Shown here: in pieces, positions 15,281 through 23,578 of the stretch
How the letters are laid out: each line of letters starts with the position of its first letter
Position numbering within the stretch: position 1 is the stretch's first letter
NCBI RefSeq assembly: GCF_030055635.1
Contig: NZ_JASFYM010000014.1
Span: 1 to 54,506 of the forward strand
From: Methanothrix sp.
GTDB taxonomy: Archaea > Halobacteriota > Methanosarcinia > Methanotrichales > Methanotrichaceae
Length of the DNA stretch: 54,506 nucleotides
Direction: 5' to 3'
Notes under the pieces: model-generated
Databases searched by the model: none
What the model saw: the letters and a program-made list of their open reading frames with translations, nothing else
Told to the model about the DNA's origin: nothing
Position numbers and translations under genes: made by a program

Positions 15281-17437
15281 TCACAGGATTCCCAGGATCA
15301 CATGCATTATCGCGTATGCTGTCCCTGCCAGTGCGATCAGCCCCAGAAGTATCCTTGCGGCGACCGACTCCCTCAGAGAGCTTCTGTGAGCCACAGGGGC
15401 AGCCCCTGAGTAAACGGCGTCGGCTGTGGCATCCGAGCTCTCAGATCTCAGCGGCTCATCGTAAGATGCTTCATCATGCTCATAATCCGCAAAGCTCTCG
15501 ATGACGTATGGACCCTCCAGAGCGATCTCCGGGCGGATGGTCTCCGTACGAGCCAGAAGCGATGGTGCCGCGGCTGACACAAGCACGGTCTGCGCGGGCA
15601 CGATGGATGTGCTCCCGACAGTCCGCTCCTCAGATACATCAGCTGCAGATCCCCTGAGATTCGCTGAACCCACCTCGACCACAGGCACCTCCCTGATCTC
15701 CGCGATGCTCTCCGCCTTTCTCCTTATCCGCTCGGTCCTGCCAACCGGTCCGGCTTCTGAGAGGTTCATGGACTCGTCCCATGCGTATATCCAGCCGGTC
15801 CTGTCGATCTCAGAGAGCAGGCTCTCTGCTGCTGCCCAGCCGATGCTCAGCAGGGCCTTTCTGTGAGCACCGTAGTTCAGTATGTCAGATGGGCTCATTC
15901 CCTGTACGAGCTCAGATCTTCCAGCCATCTCTAACGTCTCGGCGATCTTCTCGAAGCCCTCCACCTGCGATGCCCGGAGGTGCTCAGCCGCTCTTCTCAG
16001 GTTCGCGGAGGAGTCCCTCCGCTGCTTCTCATCATCCAGCGCTCCGTTGATGGCGACAAGCGCTTCGTACATCTCCTTATACGATCCAGGACTCCTGGCA
16101 AGCTCCCGAATGCCCCCCATCAGGTACTCGCATGCCACAGAGACCATGCCGAGTATCCGCCACGGCTCCGCTGCGTAGAGGTCTATGCTCCATAGCTCCT
16201 TTATCCCCTGCAAGCAACGGACAAGTGAGGCGACCTTCTCTCTCTCCTTCGATGCTGTGCTGGCGATCGTGCTCTCGAGCGCTGAGATGGCTCTCTCGCA
16301 CAGGGCGACGGCCTCGTCCTCGCGGGGGTCCGCGCGGAGCTTCACAAGATAAGAGAGAGACCTCGCCTGACCTGCAGCCGCCCTCAGCTCGGAGATGAGG
16401 ATCCTGGGGTGGAGAGATAGCTCACTGAAGCAGTCGGATGCTCTTGAATAAAGCTGAGATGACTGCTTCACATCCCCTTCAGCCGCGTACCTTCTTGCGA
16501 GCAGGCTGTAAGCGGCTGCGAGCGCTGCAACCGTGTTCGGGTATACGGGAAGCATCTCCTTTCTCAATATCTTCAGCGCACGCTCCAGAGAATCCCTGGC
16601 GGAATCGGGATCCTCCTTATCGAGATAGAAGCGGCCCATATTCGAGAGAACTATGCCCGCGTTCTGGCTCTGGCCGAGGTCCTCGAAGATGGAGAGGCTC
16701 CTCTCGAAGCATCTCTTCGCGTCATCCCACCTCCCCTTCTCTGCGTATACCCTGCCAAGACGGCTCAGAAGCCAGGCTGCACTCCTGCGATCCCCAAGCT
16801 GCTCAAACATCCTCAGGCTCTTCTCGTAATAGAGCACAGCCAGCTCCTTCTCGCCCATCTCCGCGTATACCCTTCCAAGAGATCCGGTCATCTGGGCGAC
16901 GCCGAAGCTGTCGTTGAGCTTCTCGAACCCCTTCAGACCCTTGAAGTAGCACTCCACGGCACGATCCCACTGGTACGCGCGCCTGTAGGCAGATGCGAGG
17001 TTCCCCATGACATGGGCAGCGCTGCCCGGATCCCCTGCGTACTCGAACCCCTCCAGCGCTTTTTTGTAGTAGACGATGGCCTTGCCCAGGTCGCCCTTCT
17101 GCGCATGGACCTGGCCGAGGTTGTTCATCAGCACAGAGCGCACATGCGGCTCCTCTGTCTGGGAGAGGGCCTTCGAGTAGCATTTCATCGCGATCTCCGG
17201 CATGCCCGCCCGCCGGCATATGTCGCCCAGCCTCTTCAGCTCGTAGATGTTGCTCAGGCACTCGGAGAGCTCGCGACACACCTCCTCATCGATATCACCA
17301 TCGAGACAGCTCTGCAGGAGCTTCACAACAAGACTGGCGCACCTGCCCTCGACAGATCTGGGCTCGATATCGCGAAGGGCGCCGGTGCCCCTGGAGAACG
17401 ACTCGAATATCTCATGAAGCACTACTAATTGGTCCAT
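15281..17437 (-). CDS. Large TPR protein with C-terminal membrane anchor
   Basis: A 718-residue protein. Residues about 50-360 carry at least seven tetratricopeptide-like repeats in the 34-40 residue form, with recurring LG.vYaekG..d.A...yekSL.if..lGd (examples near 95, 135, 175, 215, 255). The middle (360-590) is helical without clear repeats. Residues about 590-690 are low-complexity and acidic/Ser-rich. One hydrophobic helix (about 696-716) ends the chain, and there is no signal peptide. This looks like a tail-anchored cytoplasmic scaffold. The TTTAAATA box 24-31 bases before the ATG suggests leaderless transcription. Its partner proteins cannot be deduced. Confidence 0.82.
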   Translation of the reverse strand: MDQLVVLHEIFESFSRGTGALRDIEPRSVEGRCASLVVKLLQSCLDGDIDEEVCRELSECLSNIYELKRLGDICRRAGMPEIAMKCYSKALSQTEEPHVRSVLMNNLGQVHAQKGDLGKAIVYYKKALEGFEYAGDPGSAAHVMGNLASAYRRAYQWDRAVECYFKGLKGFEKLNDSFGVAQMTGSLGRVYAEMGEKELAVLYYEKSLRMFEQLGDRRSAAWLLSRLGRVYAEKGRWDDAKRCFERSLSIFEDLGQSQNAGIVLSNMGRFYLDKEDPDSARDSLERALKILRKEMLPVYPNTVAALAAAYSLLARRYAAEGDVKQSSQLYSRASDCFSELSLHPRILISELRAAAGQARSLSYLVKLRADPREDEAVALCERAISALESTIASTASKEREKVASLVRCLQGIKELWSIDLYAAEPWRILGMVSVACEYLMGGIRELARSPGSYKEMYEALVAINGALDDEKQRRDSSANLRRAAEHLRASQVEGFEKIAETLEMAGRSELVQGMSPSDILNYGAHRKALLSIGWAAAESLLSEIDRTGWIYAWDESMNLSEAGPVGRTERIRRKAESIAEIREVPVVEVGSANLRGSAADVSEERTVGSTSIVPAQTVLVSAAAPSLLARTETIRPEIALEGPYVIESFADYEHDEASYDEPLRSESSDATADAVYSGAAPVAHRSSLRESVAARILLGLIALAGTAYAIMHVILGIL

Positions 17438-17460
17438 CAGTATATCAAATGAGTTATATC

Positions 17461-17468
17461 TTTAAATA
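17461..17468 (-). promoter_or_regulatory. TATA box for the TPR protein gene
   Basis: On the reverse strand this reads TATTTAAA within a strongly A/T-rich spacer (17440-17610), 24-31 bases before the ATG at 17437. No ribosome binding site follows. Confidence 0.45.
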
Positions 17469-17640
17469 GTTTTTGAATGAAAGAGATTCTAATCATTATA
17501 TTCCAAGACTGATTTTAATTTAATTCATTATCTATTTAAAAATACAGAATATATATCATTTTCATACTAATATAACATTAGTTTCTTTAAACAAAAATAA
17601 AATTCAGTGTTCACGCTGCTGCCCGTTCGAGGGGCGGGAA

Positions 17641-17649
17641 TATATTAAG
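17641..17649 (+). promoter_or_regulatory. TATA box for the UbiD-family gene
   Basis: TATATTAAG lies 21-29 bases before the ATG at 17670. The intervening bases lack any purine-rich ribosome binding site, which suggests a leaderless mRNA. Confidence 0.55.
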
Positions 17650-17669
17650 CATGCTTTTAACTACCGATC

Positions 17670-18923
17670 ATGAGCCTCAGATCTTTCCTGGAGGATCTCC
17701 GCTCGGGTGGCGTTCTGGAGGAGATCCACGAGCATGTATCCACAGAGTATGAGCTGGCAATGCGCGCATCCGGAAGGGGACCCATGCTCTTCCACAATGC
17801 AGATGGACACATGTGCTGCATAAACATACTTGGGAGCAGGGAGCTTCTCGCCCGTGCCCTGAGGATGGACGCCAGGAACCTTGCGCGCGATCTATCAGCT
17901 GTTGGATATGAGGGACGTGTCAGAGAGGTCAACTCATCGCAGTTCCAGGAGAACATCCTGGAGCCGGATCTCTCGCAACTGCCAGTGCTGAGACACTTCA
18001 GGGGGGACGGCGGGCGGTACATAACATCGGGCGTTGTCGTGTCGAGGCTGGATGAGAGGATCAACGCATGCGTTCACAGGCTGATGGTTTTGGATGAGAG
18101 AAGGCTGGCTGCCAGGCTTGTCCCGGGAAGGCACACGCACCAGATGTACTCCAGAGCAATCGAGGCAGGCAGGAGGCTGCCGGTGGCGATCGCAATCGGC
18201 GTTGATCCCGTGGTCCTAATAGCAGCCTCAACAAGGGTGCCTGAGAGCAAGGAGTTCGAGTACGCATCCGCTCTCAGAGGGGATGTGGTTGAGGTCGTGA
18301 CCCTCGGCAACGGCGTTCCGGTCCCGCATGCAGAGATCGTTCTGGAGGGTTACCTGACGGAGAAGAGGGCTCCGGAGGGGCCGTTTGTGGACATCACCGG
18401 CACGATGGATCTTGTGAGGGAGGAGCCCGTCATAGAGATCACGAGGATGATGATGAGGGATGACGCGATCTATCACGCGCTTCTTCCAGCAGGCGGGGAG
18501 CACAGGATGCTGATGGGCGTGCCCTACGAGCCGCTGATATACAGAGAGGCATCAAAGGTCGTGAGTGTCAAGAACGTGCTTCTGACAGAGGGCGGGTGCA
18601 CGTACTTCCACGCGGTTGTTCAGATAGATAAGAGGGACGAGGGAGATGGCCTGAAGGCAATAAAGGCTGCGATGGCAGCTCACGGGAGCCTGAAGCATGT
18701 GCTTGTTGTCGACACGGATATTGATATCCACGATCCGAGGGATCTGGAGTACGCGATCGCCACCAGGGTTCGCGGCGATCAGGACATCTACGTGTATCCG
18801 AATGTGAGGGGAAGCACGCTGGATCCGAGATCTGTGGATGGGATAACGACAAAGGTAGGGGTCGATGCGACCGCAAAGCTAGACAGGCTCTGGAAGTTCA
18901 GGCGCGTGGCCAGACCATGGTGA
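17670..18923 (+). CDS. UbiD-family prenylated-FMN decarboxylase
   Basis: A 417-residue UbiD-family protein covering the full N-terminal prFMN domain and the C-terminal oligomerisation domain. Characteristic segments are GRHTHQMY, LPVAIAIGVDPVVLIAAST, AEIVLEGYL and APEGPFVDITG (Glu236 is the likely catalytic-region acid). In archaea one branch decarboxylates trans-anhydromevalonate 5-phosphate in the modified mevalonate pathway; others act on aromatic acids or in menaquinone synthesis. A mevalonate role is attractive because HMG-CoA reductase is also in the window, but the genes are 15 kb apart. No UbiX partner is in view. A TATA box sits just upstream. Confidence 0.88.
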   Translation: MSLRSFLEDLRSGGVLEEIHEHVSTEYELAMRASGRGPMLFHNADGHMCCINILGSRELLARALRMDARNLARDLSAVGYEGRVREVNSSQFQENILEPDLSQLPVLRHFRGDGGRYITSGVVVSRLDERINACVHRLMVLDERRLAARLVPGRHTHQMYSRAIEAGRRLPVAIAIGVDPVVLIAASTRVPESKEFEYASALRGDVVEVVTLGNGVPVPHAEIVLEGYLTEKRAPEGPFVDITGTMDLVREEPVIEITRMMMRDDAIYHALLPAGGEHRMLMGVPYEPLIYREASKVVSVKNVLLTEGGCTYFHAVVQIDKRDEGDGLKAIKAAMAAHGSLKHVLVVDTDIDIHDPRDLEYAIATRVRGDQDIYVYPNVRGSTLDPRSVDGITTKVGVDATAKLDRLWKFRRVARPW

Positions 18924-18978
18924 GAGATGCAGAGCATCCATGCACCTGAGCATCCGCATTGCGATCGTCAGGATCAGA

Positions 18979-19536
18979 TCATGCGAGTTCAACGTCGCGG
19001 CCGCCAGGGATCGAGAATGGCTTTCCATGGCCTGGAATCACAATCCTGGCGATGCCGGCGATCCTGTGCATGCTCTTCATGGCGAGAGCCCTGTCCACAT
19101 GTAGCCTCGGCGGAAGATCCTTGATGTGGTTGTCAGCGGTTGGCAGAGCATCGCCGGCGATTACTATCTCACCGCTGCAAAGAACAGATATGCTGTCCAG
19201 GGTGTGACCGGGTGTTTCGATGACCCTCACGCCCCGCGCCAGAACGCAGCCCTCGCGGAGACCTGTATGGTAGGAGAGCACATCTGCGCTGCGGAAGATA
19301 CCGTTGCAGCCCGTATGATCCTCATGGAGATGCGTGTTAACCACGATCTCTATGTCGTCTGGCGATGCCCCTGCTCTTCTCAGGCCATCAAAAACAATAT
19401 CCTTCTCATCAGCGGATCCTGTATCCACCACCAGAATCCTGTCTGAGATGATCAGCGTCACGGACGAGCTTGCGTAAAGGATGTTTCCGGCCTCGTCCCT
19501 CTTGAGAGAGCCCGGCTTTACGAGCACGATTCTCAT
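18979..19536 (-). CDS. Metallo-beta-lactamase-fold hydrolase
   Basis: A single-domain MBL-fold protein of about 185 residues. HLHEDH (69-74) is the metal motif; TPGHTLDSISV supplies the next His, VIAGDAL the bridging Asp, and IVIPGHGKPF the final His. The start at 19536 (MRIVLVKPGS) was chosen over a Met eight codons upstream because it lines up with the first strand of the fold. The substrate is unknown. It lacks the beta-CASP domain and exosite, so it is neither RNase J/CPSF-like nor RNase Z. It converges with the UbiD gene. Confidence 0.85.
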   Translation of the reverse strand: MRIVLVKPGSLKRDEAGNILYASSSVTLIISDRILVVDTGSADEKDIVFDGLRRAGASPDDIEIVVNTHLHEDHTGCNGIFRSADVLSYHTGLREGCVLARGVRVIETPGHTLDSISVLCSGEIVIAGDALPTADNHIKDLPPRLHVDRALAMKSMHRIAGIARIVIPGHGKPFSIPGGRDVELA

Positions 19537-19636
19537 GGAACAGATCCCTACTGTGCTCAAAACTTAATGGCTGAGAACCCCGATCTTTGATTTCACCGAC
19601 TCTTCGATCCATCAGGGCTCTTCTTAGCTCCTGTGA

Positions 19637-19981
19637 TTACAGCTTTGCTATATCCGAGGGCCTGCGCACCTCTATCTCGCTTCTGCCCATGTACTCTGAG
19701 ATGCGTCCTCTGACCTCGATGCGATCACCCGGTGAAAGGCTCCCTCTGACCCTCTCTGCAACCCTCGCGGGGAGGAAGATCTGCATCGGGGTTGAGTCCA
19801 GCGTGATTATGAGATGGCCGCCGGTGCGGGTCTCTCTGATGCTGACAATACTTCCGCTCAGAGAGATCTCGTCATCGGATCCAGAGGCTCCAAATGCCCA
19901 GTAAGCGACTGCCAGAGAGGAGAGGGCCATCAGAAGCAGGACTACCGCTATCTTCTCCTCCCTCTGAAGCCAGATGCCCAC
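19637..19981 (-). CDS. Membrane-anchored OB-fold protein
   Basis: A 114-residue protein. A single N-terminal hydrophobic helix (about 10-30, IAVVLLLMALSSLAVAYWAF) serves as anchor or signal. A domain follows with the strand pattern of an OB-fold (SGSIVSIRETRTGGHLIITL ... GDRIEVRGRISEYMGRSEIEVRR), like the tRNA_anti/YgiW type nucleic-acid or ligand-binding domain. Most of the protein probably faces outside. It lies 16 bases after a 57-residue zinc-type protein on the same strand and may be co-transcribed with it. Function is unknown. Confidence 0.75.
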   Translation of the reverse strand: MGIWLQREEKIAVVLLLMALSSLAVAYWAFGASGSDDEISLSGSIVSIRETRTGGHLIITLDSTPMQIFLPARVAERVRGSLSPGDRIEVRGRISEYMGRSEIEVRRPSDIAKL

Positions 19982-19996
19982 TGCCCCCCGCAGCTC

Positions 19997-20170
19997 TTAC
20001 TTCTTGTTCTCCTTGGGACCGAACCGCTCCATCCACGCAGCGTTGAGCGCCTCGAGACAGCTCTCACAAACGCCCTTGTATGCGCCCTCGGGATTAGCAA
20101 GCGTGTGCACCTTGACCTTTATCGGTATCAGAGTCGGCTTTGCCACAGTACAGAGATCACAGTCTGCCAT
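19997..20170 (-). CDS. Small two-CxxC protein, 57 residues
   Basis: A short open frame with an excellent ribosome binding site (AGGAGGAG, six bases before the ATG). Four cysteines form two CxxC knuckles (Cys4/Cys7 in CDLCTV and Cys35/Cys38 in VCESCLEALN), probably one zinc site. The C-terminus is Lys-rich. There is no homologue I can name. It shares its strand with the OB-fold gene downstream and probably its transcript. The Cys spacing and the ribosome binding site are the reasons to call it real. Confidence 0.75.
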   Translation of the reverse strand: MADCDLCTVAKPTLIPIKVKVHTLANPEGAYKGVCESCLEALNAAWMERFGPKENKK

Positions 20171-20497
20171 AGAGAACTCCTCCTGCTAGACCTGCTGGCG
20201 CTAATACAAATTTAAGCTTTCTCTCGCCAGGTGCGAGCACCTCCAACAGACTCGCTGGCTGGAACATATTTTGCCTCAGGCAGAGCAGGCCAAAAAAGGC
20301 ACATCTCTGCAATTCGGTGGATCAGTAACATTACAGGGTTATGGTGCCAGGTGGCTTCTGTGCCGTCCTGGACGAGCACCATCCATGGCGGCGGTTCGTC
20401 ATATTGTGCAGCAAATGCTGTAACAACGAGTGCATATAAAAAATAAAATATGCCGGTGCCGAAAGCTTAATCTCAAGATAGAAACAATCTCAAAAAG
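20171..20497. other. Intergenic stretch with TATA box for the beta-CASP gene
   Basis: A clear TATA element (GCATATAAAAAATAAAATA, 20432-20450) faces the beta-CASP gene, giving a leader of about 30 bases. Bases 20306-20340 resemble 26600-26640 (AATTCGG.GG.TC.GTAAC), a short weak repeat. No gene was recognised. Confidence 0.45.
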
Positions 20498-21871
20498 ATG
20501 AATCTAGAGTTCCACGGTGCAGCGGGTGGTGTTACAGGTTCGCACATGGTTCTGGATGCCGACGGCATGCGAATCGGAATTGATGCGGGTCTCTTTCAGG
20601 GCAATGAGGCATCCAGGGACCAGGCAGATCTCGGTCATGATCCGCGCTCGATGCGAGTGCTACTGCTCACGCATGCACATATCGATCACAGCGGACGCGT
20701 GCCGCTATTGATCAAAAGGGGCTTCTCAGGTAAGATCATCTCAACCGCCGCTACGGTAGACCTCTGCGAGATCATGCTCAAGGACTCTGCACACCTTATG
20801 ATGGAAGCAGCAGAGCATGAGATCCAACACAGTGATCAGCGACGCAACCCATTCGACCGACCACTTTACGAGGAGAAGGACGTTTTAGCGGCCATGAAGC
20901 ACTTCACAGCGATTAGATATGATAAAGAGCACGACCTGGGTCGGTTTTCGATCAGATTCAGGGACGCTGGTCACATCCTGGGATCGGCGATTATCGAGTT
21001 ATCATTCGGCAAGAAGAGGCTGGTCTTCAGTGGCGATCTCGGACGGCCAGGTGCTCCATTTCTTCGCGATCCTGAAAAGATTGATGGGGCAGACTGGCTG
21101 GTGCTTGAATCCACCTATGGCGATATGGATCATGGGGATATCGCCGAGAGAGGCAAGATGCTGCTGGATATCATTCTTGAGACGCTGGACCGAGGCGGAA
21201 ATGTCGTGATTCCAGCCTTTGCCGTCGGGAGGACGCAGGAGATACTGTACGAGCTGAATCCATATGCTGAAAGGGGAATGCTAAATGGGGTGAGCTGCTT
21301 CGTTGACAGTCCGATGGCGATCTCTGCGACCGAGATCTACGCTCGTCACCCAGAATGCTTTGATGAGGAGACGCTCTCTCTGTTGAGAAGTGGAGACAGC
21401 CCGCTTGAGTTTCCTGGAATCCGGTATACAAGGTCGCGGGATGAGTCCAAGGCCATATACGATCACAAAGGGCCTCGCATCATAATCTCAGCGAGCGGAA
21501 TGTGCACCGGCGGCCGGGTTCTGCATCATCTGATAAAGAATCTGGAGCATAAGGACTCCACGATACTCTTTGTGGGTTATCAGGCGGATGGAACGATAGG
21601 TAGAAAGCTACTGGACGGGGCAAGAAAGATTCGAATAATGGATAAAGATCTGGATGTTAAGGCCCAGATCAAGTCACTTGATGCATTTTCAGCTCATGCC
21701 GGCCGAAATGAGATCTTGAGCTGGCTGCGCTCGTTCAGGCAGTTCCCGGACAAGATCTTCCTCAACCATGGAGAGCATCGAGCAACCAGAGCACTTGCAG
21801 AGGCGATAGGAACCGAGTTCGGCTCAGAGGTCGTCATCCCGGCGAGGGGGCAGAGGTACAGGCTGTGCTGA
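20498..21871 (+). CDS. Beta-CASP metallo-beta-lactamase RNA nuclease (COG1236-like)
   Basis: A 457-residue MBL/beta-CASP protein resembling Ysh1-type exonucleases. THAHIDHSG (58-66) is the metal motif, DAGHILGSAIIEL follows, and FSGDLGRPG gives motif 3. The beta-CASP segment includes PAFAVGRTQEILYEL. The C-terminal motifs are ISASGMCTGGR, FVGYQADGTIGR, DAFSAHAGR and FLNHGEHRA. It lacks the N-terminal KH domains of archaeal aCPSF1, so it is an aCPSF2-like or bacterial-type paralogue. The third codon positions look more AT-rich than in neighbouring genes, and the flanks hold repeats, so transfer is possible; this needs a computed comparison. Confidence 0.9.
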   Translation: MNLEFHGAAGGVTGSHMVLDADGMRIGIDAGLFQGNEASRDQADLGHDPRSMRVLLLTHAHIDHSGRVPLLIKRGFSGKIISTAATVDLCEIMLKDSAHLMMEAAEHEIQHSDQRRNPFDRPLYEEKDVLAAMKHFTAIRYDKEHDLGRFSIRFRDAGHILGSAIIELSFGKKRLVFSGDLGRPGAPFLRDPEKIDGADWLVLESTYGDMDHGDIAERGKMLLDIILETLDRGGNVVIPAFAVGRTQEILYELNPYAERGMLNGVSCFVDSPMAISATEIYARHPECFDEETLSLLRSGDSPLEFPGIRYTRSRDESKAIYDHKGPRIIISASGMCTGGRVLHHLIKNLEHKDSTILFVGYQADGTIGRKLLDGARKIRIMDKDLDVKAQIKSLDAFSAHAGRNEILSWLRSFRQFPDKIFLNHGEHRATRALAEAIGTEFGSEVVIPARGQRYRLC

Positions 21872-21969
21872 GCCATAGCTGGAGAAATCAATCTTCATCG
21901 GGGTATTTTTGGCGTTTGGCGCTGGTTTCTGCTGGTATTACAAGTTCAGACGCATGCCTCCTTGTGGGA

Positions 21970-22135
21970 TCTATGTCGCATCATGCCAGTACACGCTGAT
22001 TTCTGACAACTTTTAAGTTACGCTCTTATCCATATGATGACTTGCCAGAAGAGGCACCGGCCCAGCTATGCGTTCTTGGATGACGAACATGTGCCTACAA
22101 CAACCTGCTGCTTGACCTCTAAGTTGCTGAACACA
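21970..22135 (+). repeat. Dispersed repeat family C, copy 1
   Basis: About 145-165 bases resemble 26740-26885 on the other strand. Shared landmarks include GCTCTTATCCAT, GGCACCGG, CAACCTGC and CTAAGTTGCTGAA. A piece near its left end (ATGCC-GT-CAC-CTGATT-CTGA) also resembles 28371-28396. No open frame is conserved. The copies are clearly decayed, so this looks like an old mobile or non-autonomous element. Confidence 0.65.
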
Positions 22136-22229
22136 CAAGAGCGTTAAGTTATTCAAGACCAGGGCCCGAGATAGAATCTTAGCACAAATTTATTAAGTGA
22201 TGAGGGTGAGATTAACGTGGGGGATATCA

Positions 22230-22358
22230 TTGAAAGTAACATATACAGATAAAAGTGGGAAAAAGGTAGAGCAGACATTTAGTACCGAGGAAGAGGGCAA
22301 GAAGCTGAAGGAGAAGTTCAAGGCGCTGGGAATAACAGATGCAAAGTGGGAATGGTAA
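22230..22358 (+). CDS. Small basic/acidic protein of about 42 residues
   Basis: The frame reads KVTYTDKSGKKVEQTFST, then a charged helix EEEGKKLKEKFKALG, then ITDAKWEW and a stop. This beta-beta-alpha-beta pattern is compact and protein-like. GGGGGAT lies about six bases before a TTG at 22230, the start chosen. An in-frame ATG at 22200 would add ten residues (MRVRLTWGIS) and lacks a ribosome binding site. No family is recognised. Confidence 0.6.
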   Translation: MKVTYTDKSGKKVEQTFSTEEEGKKLKEKFKALGITDAKWEW

Positions 22359-22497
22359 CCAGAGACTATCTCAGCAGAAAGGGATTTGCTTCCTGCATCA
22401 TCGCCCATAAGTATCTTTAAAAGATCAGTTTCGCTCCGAATACAGGCGGATCTTCGCCTTATTCGGAACATGTATTTGAGACTAGGCTGGTGAGATT

Positions 22498-23010
22498 GTG
22501 AATAGATTGGCCATATTAGTGGCGATTTTTGCACTGCTTGGATGCTCGGCTGCCCTTGACGCGAAGGTGATCACACCATGCGAGAGGACCCTTGTAGTCG
22601 ATCTTGGAGAGGGTTACTACATTAATGCGGGCGACATCGATACATCCTCTGGTATCTTCATGGAGAACTTCACGATAAGCGGTGAGGCCGGTAAAGCAGA
22701 TGCGGTGGTGTTCACGCCATACGATGAGATCCTGAAGATGTTGAGCAAGGAATCATTCCTGGATATAATGTCGGTGGCGCTGATGGTCGAGGCCACAAAG
22801 GAGGGATACGAGACCGGAAACTGGACCGCTTCCAGCTACTACGGAGCGCCTGTGATCGTGCATAACATGACATTCACCTCAGGTACCCTTGCGGGCAGCG
22901 ATGGATACCTTGCGGTATGGCACGCGGGAGATGAGAGCTACATAATGCTGTTATCCATGCTGGACAGCAACACCACATCACGGATTATCAGCACTGCAAG
23001 GATAGTCTAG
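22498..23010 (+). CDS. Secreted protein of unknown function
   Basis: A 170-residue protein starting at GTG. The first 20 residues are a signal peptide (MNRLAILVAIFALLGCSAAL) with a plausible cleavage after SAAL or a lipobox-like LLGC. The mature part is beta-rich with several Asn-X-Thr sequons (NFT, NWT, NMT, NTT) that could be glycosylated. No known domain was recognised. It converges with the dUTPase-like gene, overlapping by four bases at the stops. Confidence 0.72.
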   Translation: MNRLAILVAIFALLGCSAALDAKVITPCERTLVVDLGEGYYINAGDIDTSSGIFMENFTISGEAGKADAVVFTPYDEILKMLSKESFLDIMSVALMVEATKEGYETGNWTASSYYGAPVIVHNMTFTSGTLAGSDGYLAVWHAGDESYIMLLSMLDSNTTSRIISTARIV

Positions 23011-23498
23011 ATGTTCTCCCCCTGGTAGGCTCCGCTGTAGGCTCTCTCCGCAGCGCCCTTCATGGTGATGAAGACGAGCTGCATGAGCCTTGCGTTCTTT
23101 TTGATGCGTATACCATGCGGGTTGTGAACCACGAGAAGCGACTGGGATCTACCATTGTACCCGGGATCCCAAACCGCAGCGGAGAGACTCGCCCCGCATC
23201 TAAGAAGGCTTGATCTGGGAAGCGCGAAAGCCATCATATCCATGGGCATCCTGACGATCTCGTTGAACGTCACCAGATAAGCGCCCTGCTCCAGGAACGC
23301 CCATCCATCTTCATCATACTGAACGACCTCGGTCTCTGCGACCCTGCGCTCGCTGTTGTCGAGGTCGATTGATCCCGACGACACAAACCTCTCGATGCTT
23401 CTGGCAGTGAGATCAATACCACATATCTGCTCCTGGATCTCTCTGTCTGCAAACGACTCCAGGTAGCTCAGAGCATCCCTTCCAGAGATCACCGACAT
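23007..23498 (-). CDS. dUTPase/dCTP deaminase superfamily protein
   Basis: A protein of about 163 residues from the trimeric dUTPase/dCTP deaminase fold. Recognisable motifs are ALPRSSLLRCGASL (PRSS, motif 2), AAVWDPGYNGRSQSLLVVHNP (motif 3, with the water-activating acid), and the C-terminal YSGAYQGENI (motif 5-like). These fit archaeal dUTP diphosphatase, which keeps uracil out of DNA. A bifunctional deaminase cannot be excluded. The start at 23498 (MSVISGRDAL) is preferred over a Met four codons upstream (23510) because a GGGGATG site then precedes it. Confidence 0.82.
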   Translation of the reverse strand: MSVISGRDALSYLESFADREIQEQICGIDLTARSIERFVSSGSIDLDNSERRVAETEVVQYDEDGWAFLEQGAYLVTFNEIVRMPMDMMAFALPRSSLLRCGASLSAAVWDPGYNGRSQSLLVVHNPHGIRIKKNARLMQLVFITMKGAAERAYSGAYQGENI

Positions 23499-23578
23499 GA
23501 CCATCCCCAAGGGTTAAATTCGATGAGACCTTAAATATCATGGGGTGCTCCGGACCGGTCTCTTTCTGGGGGTGAAGC

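Noticed and set aside
20306-20340. Short repeat with 26600-26640
   Set aside because: Only about 35 bases at roughly 70 percent identity by eye; too weak to call as a family without computation.
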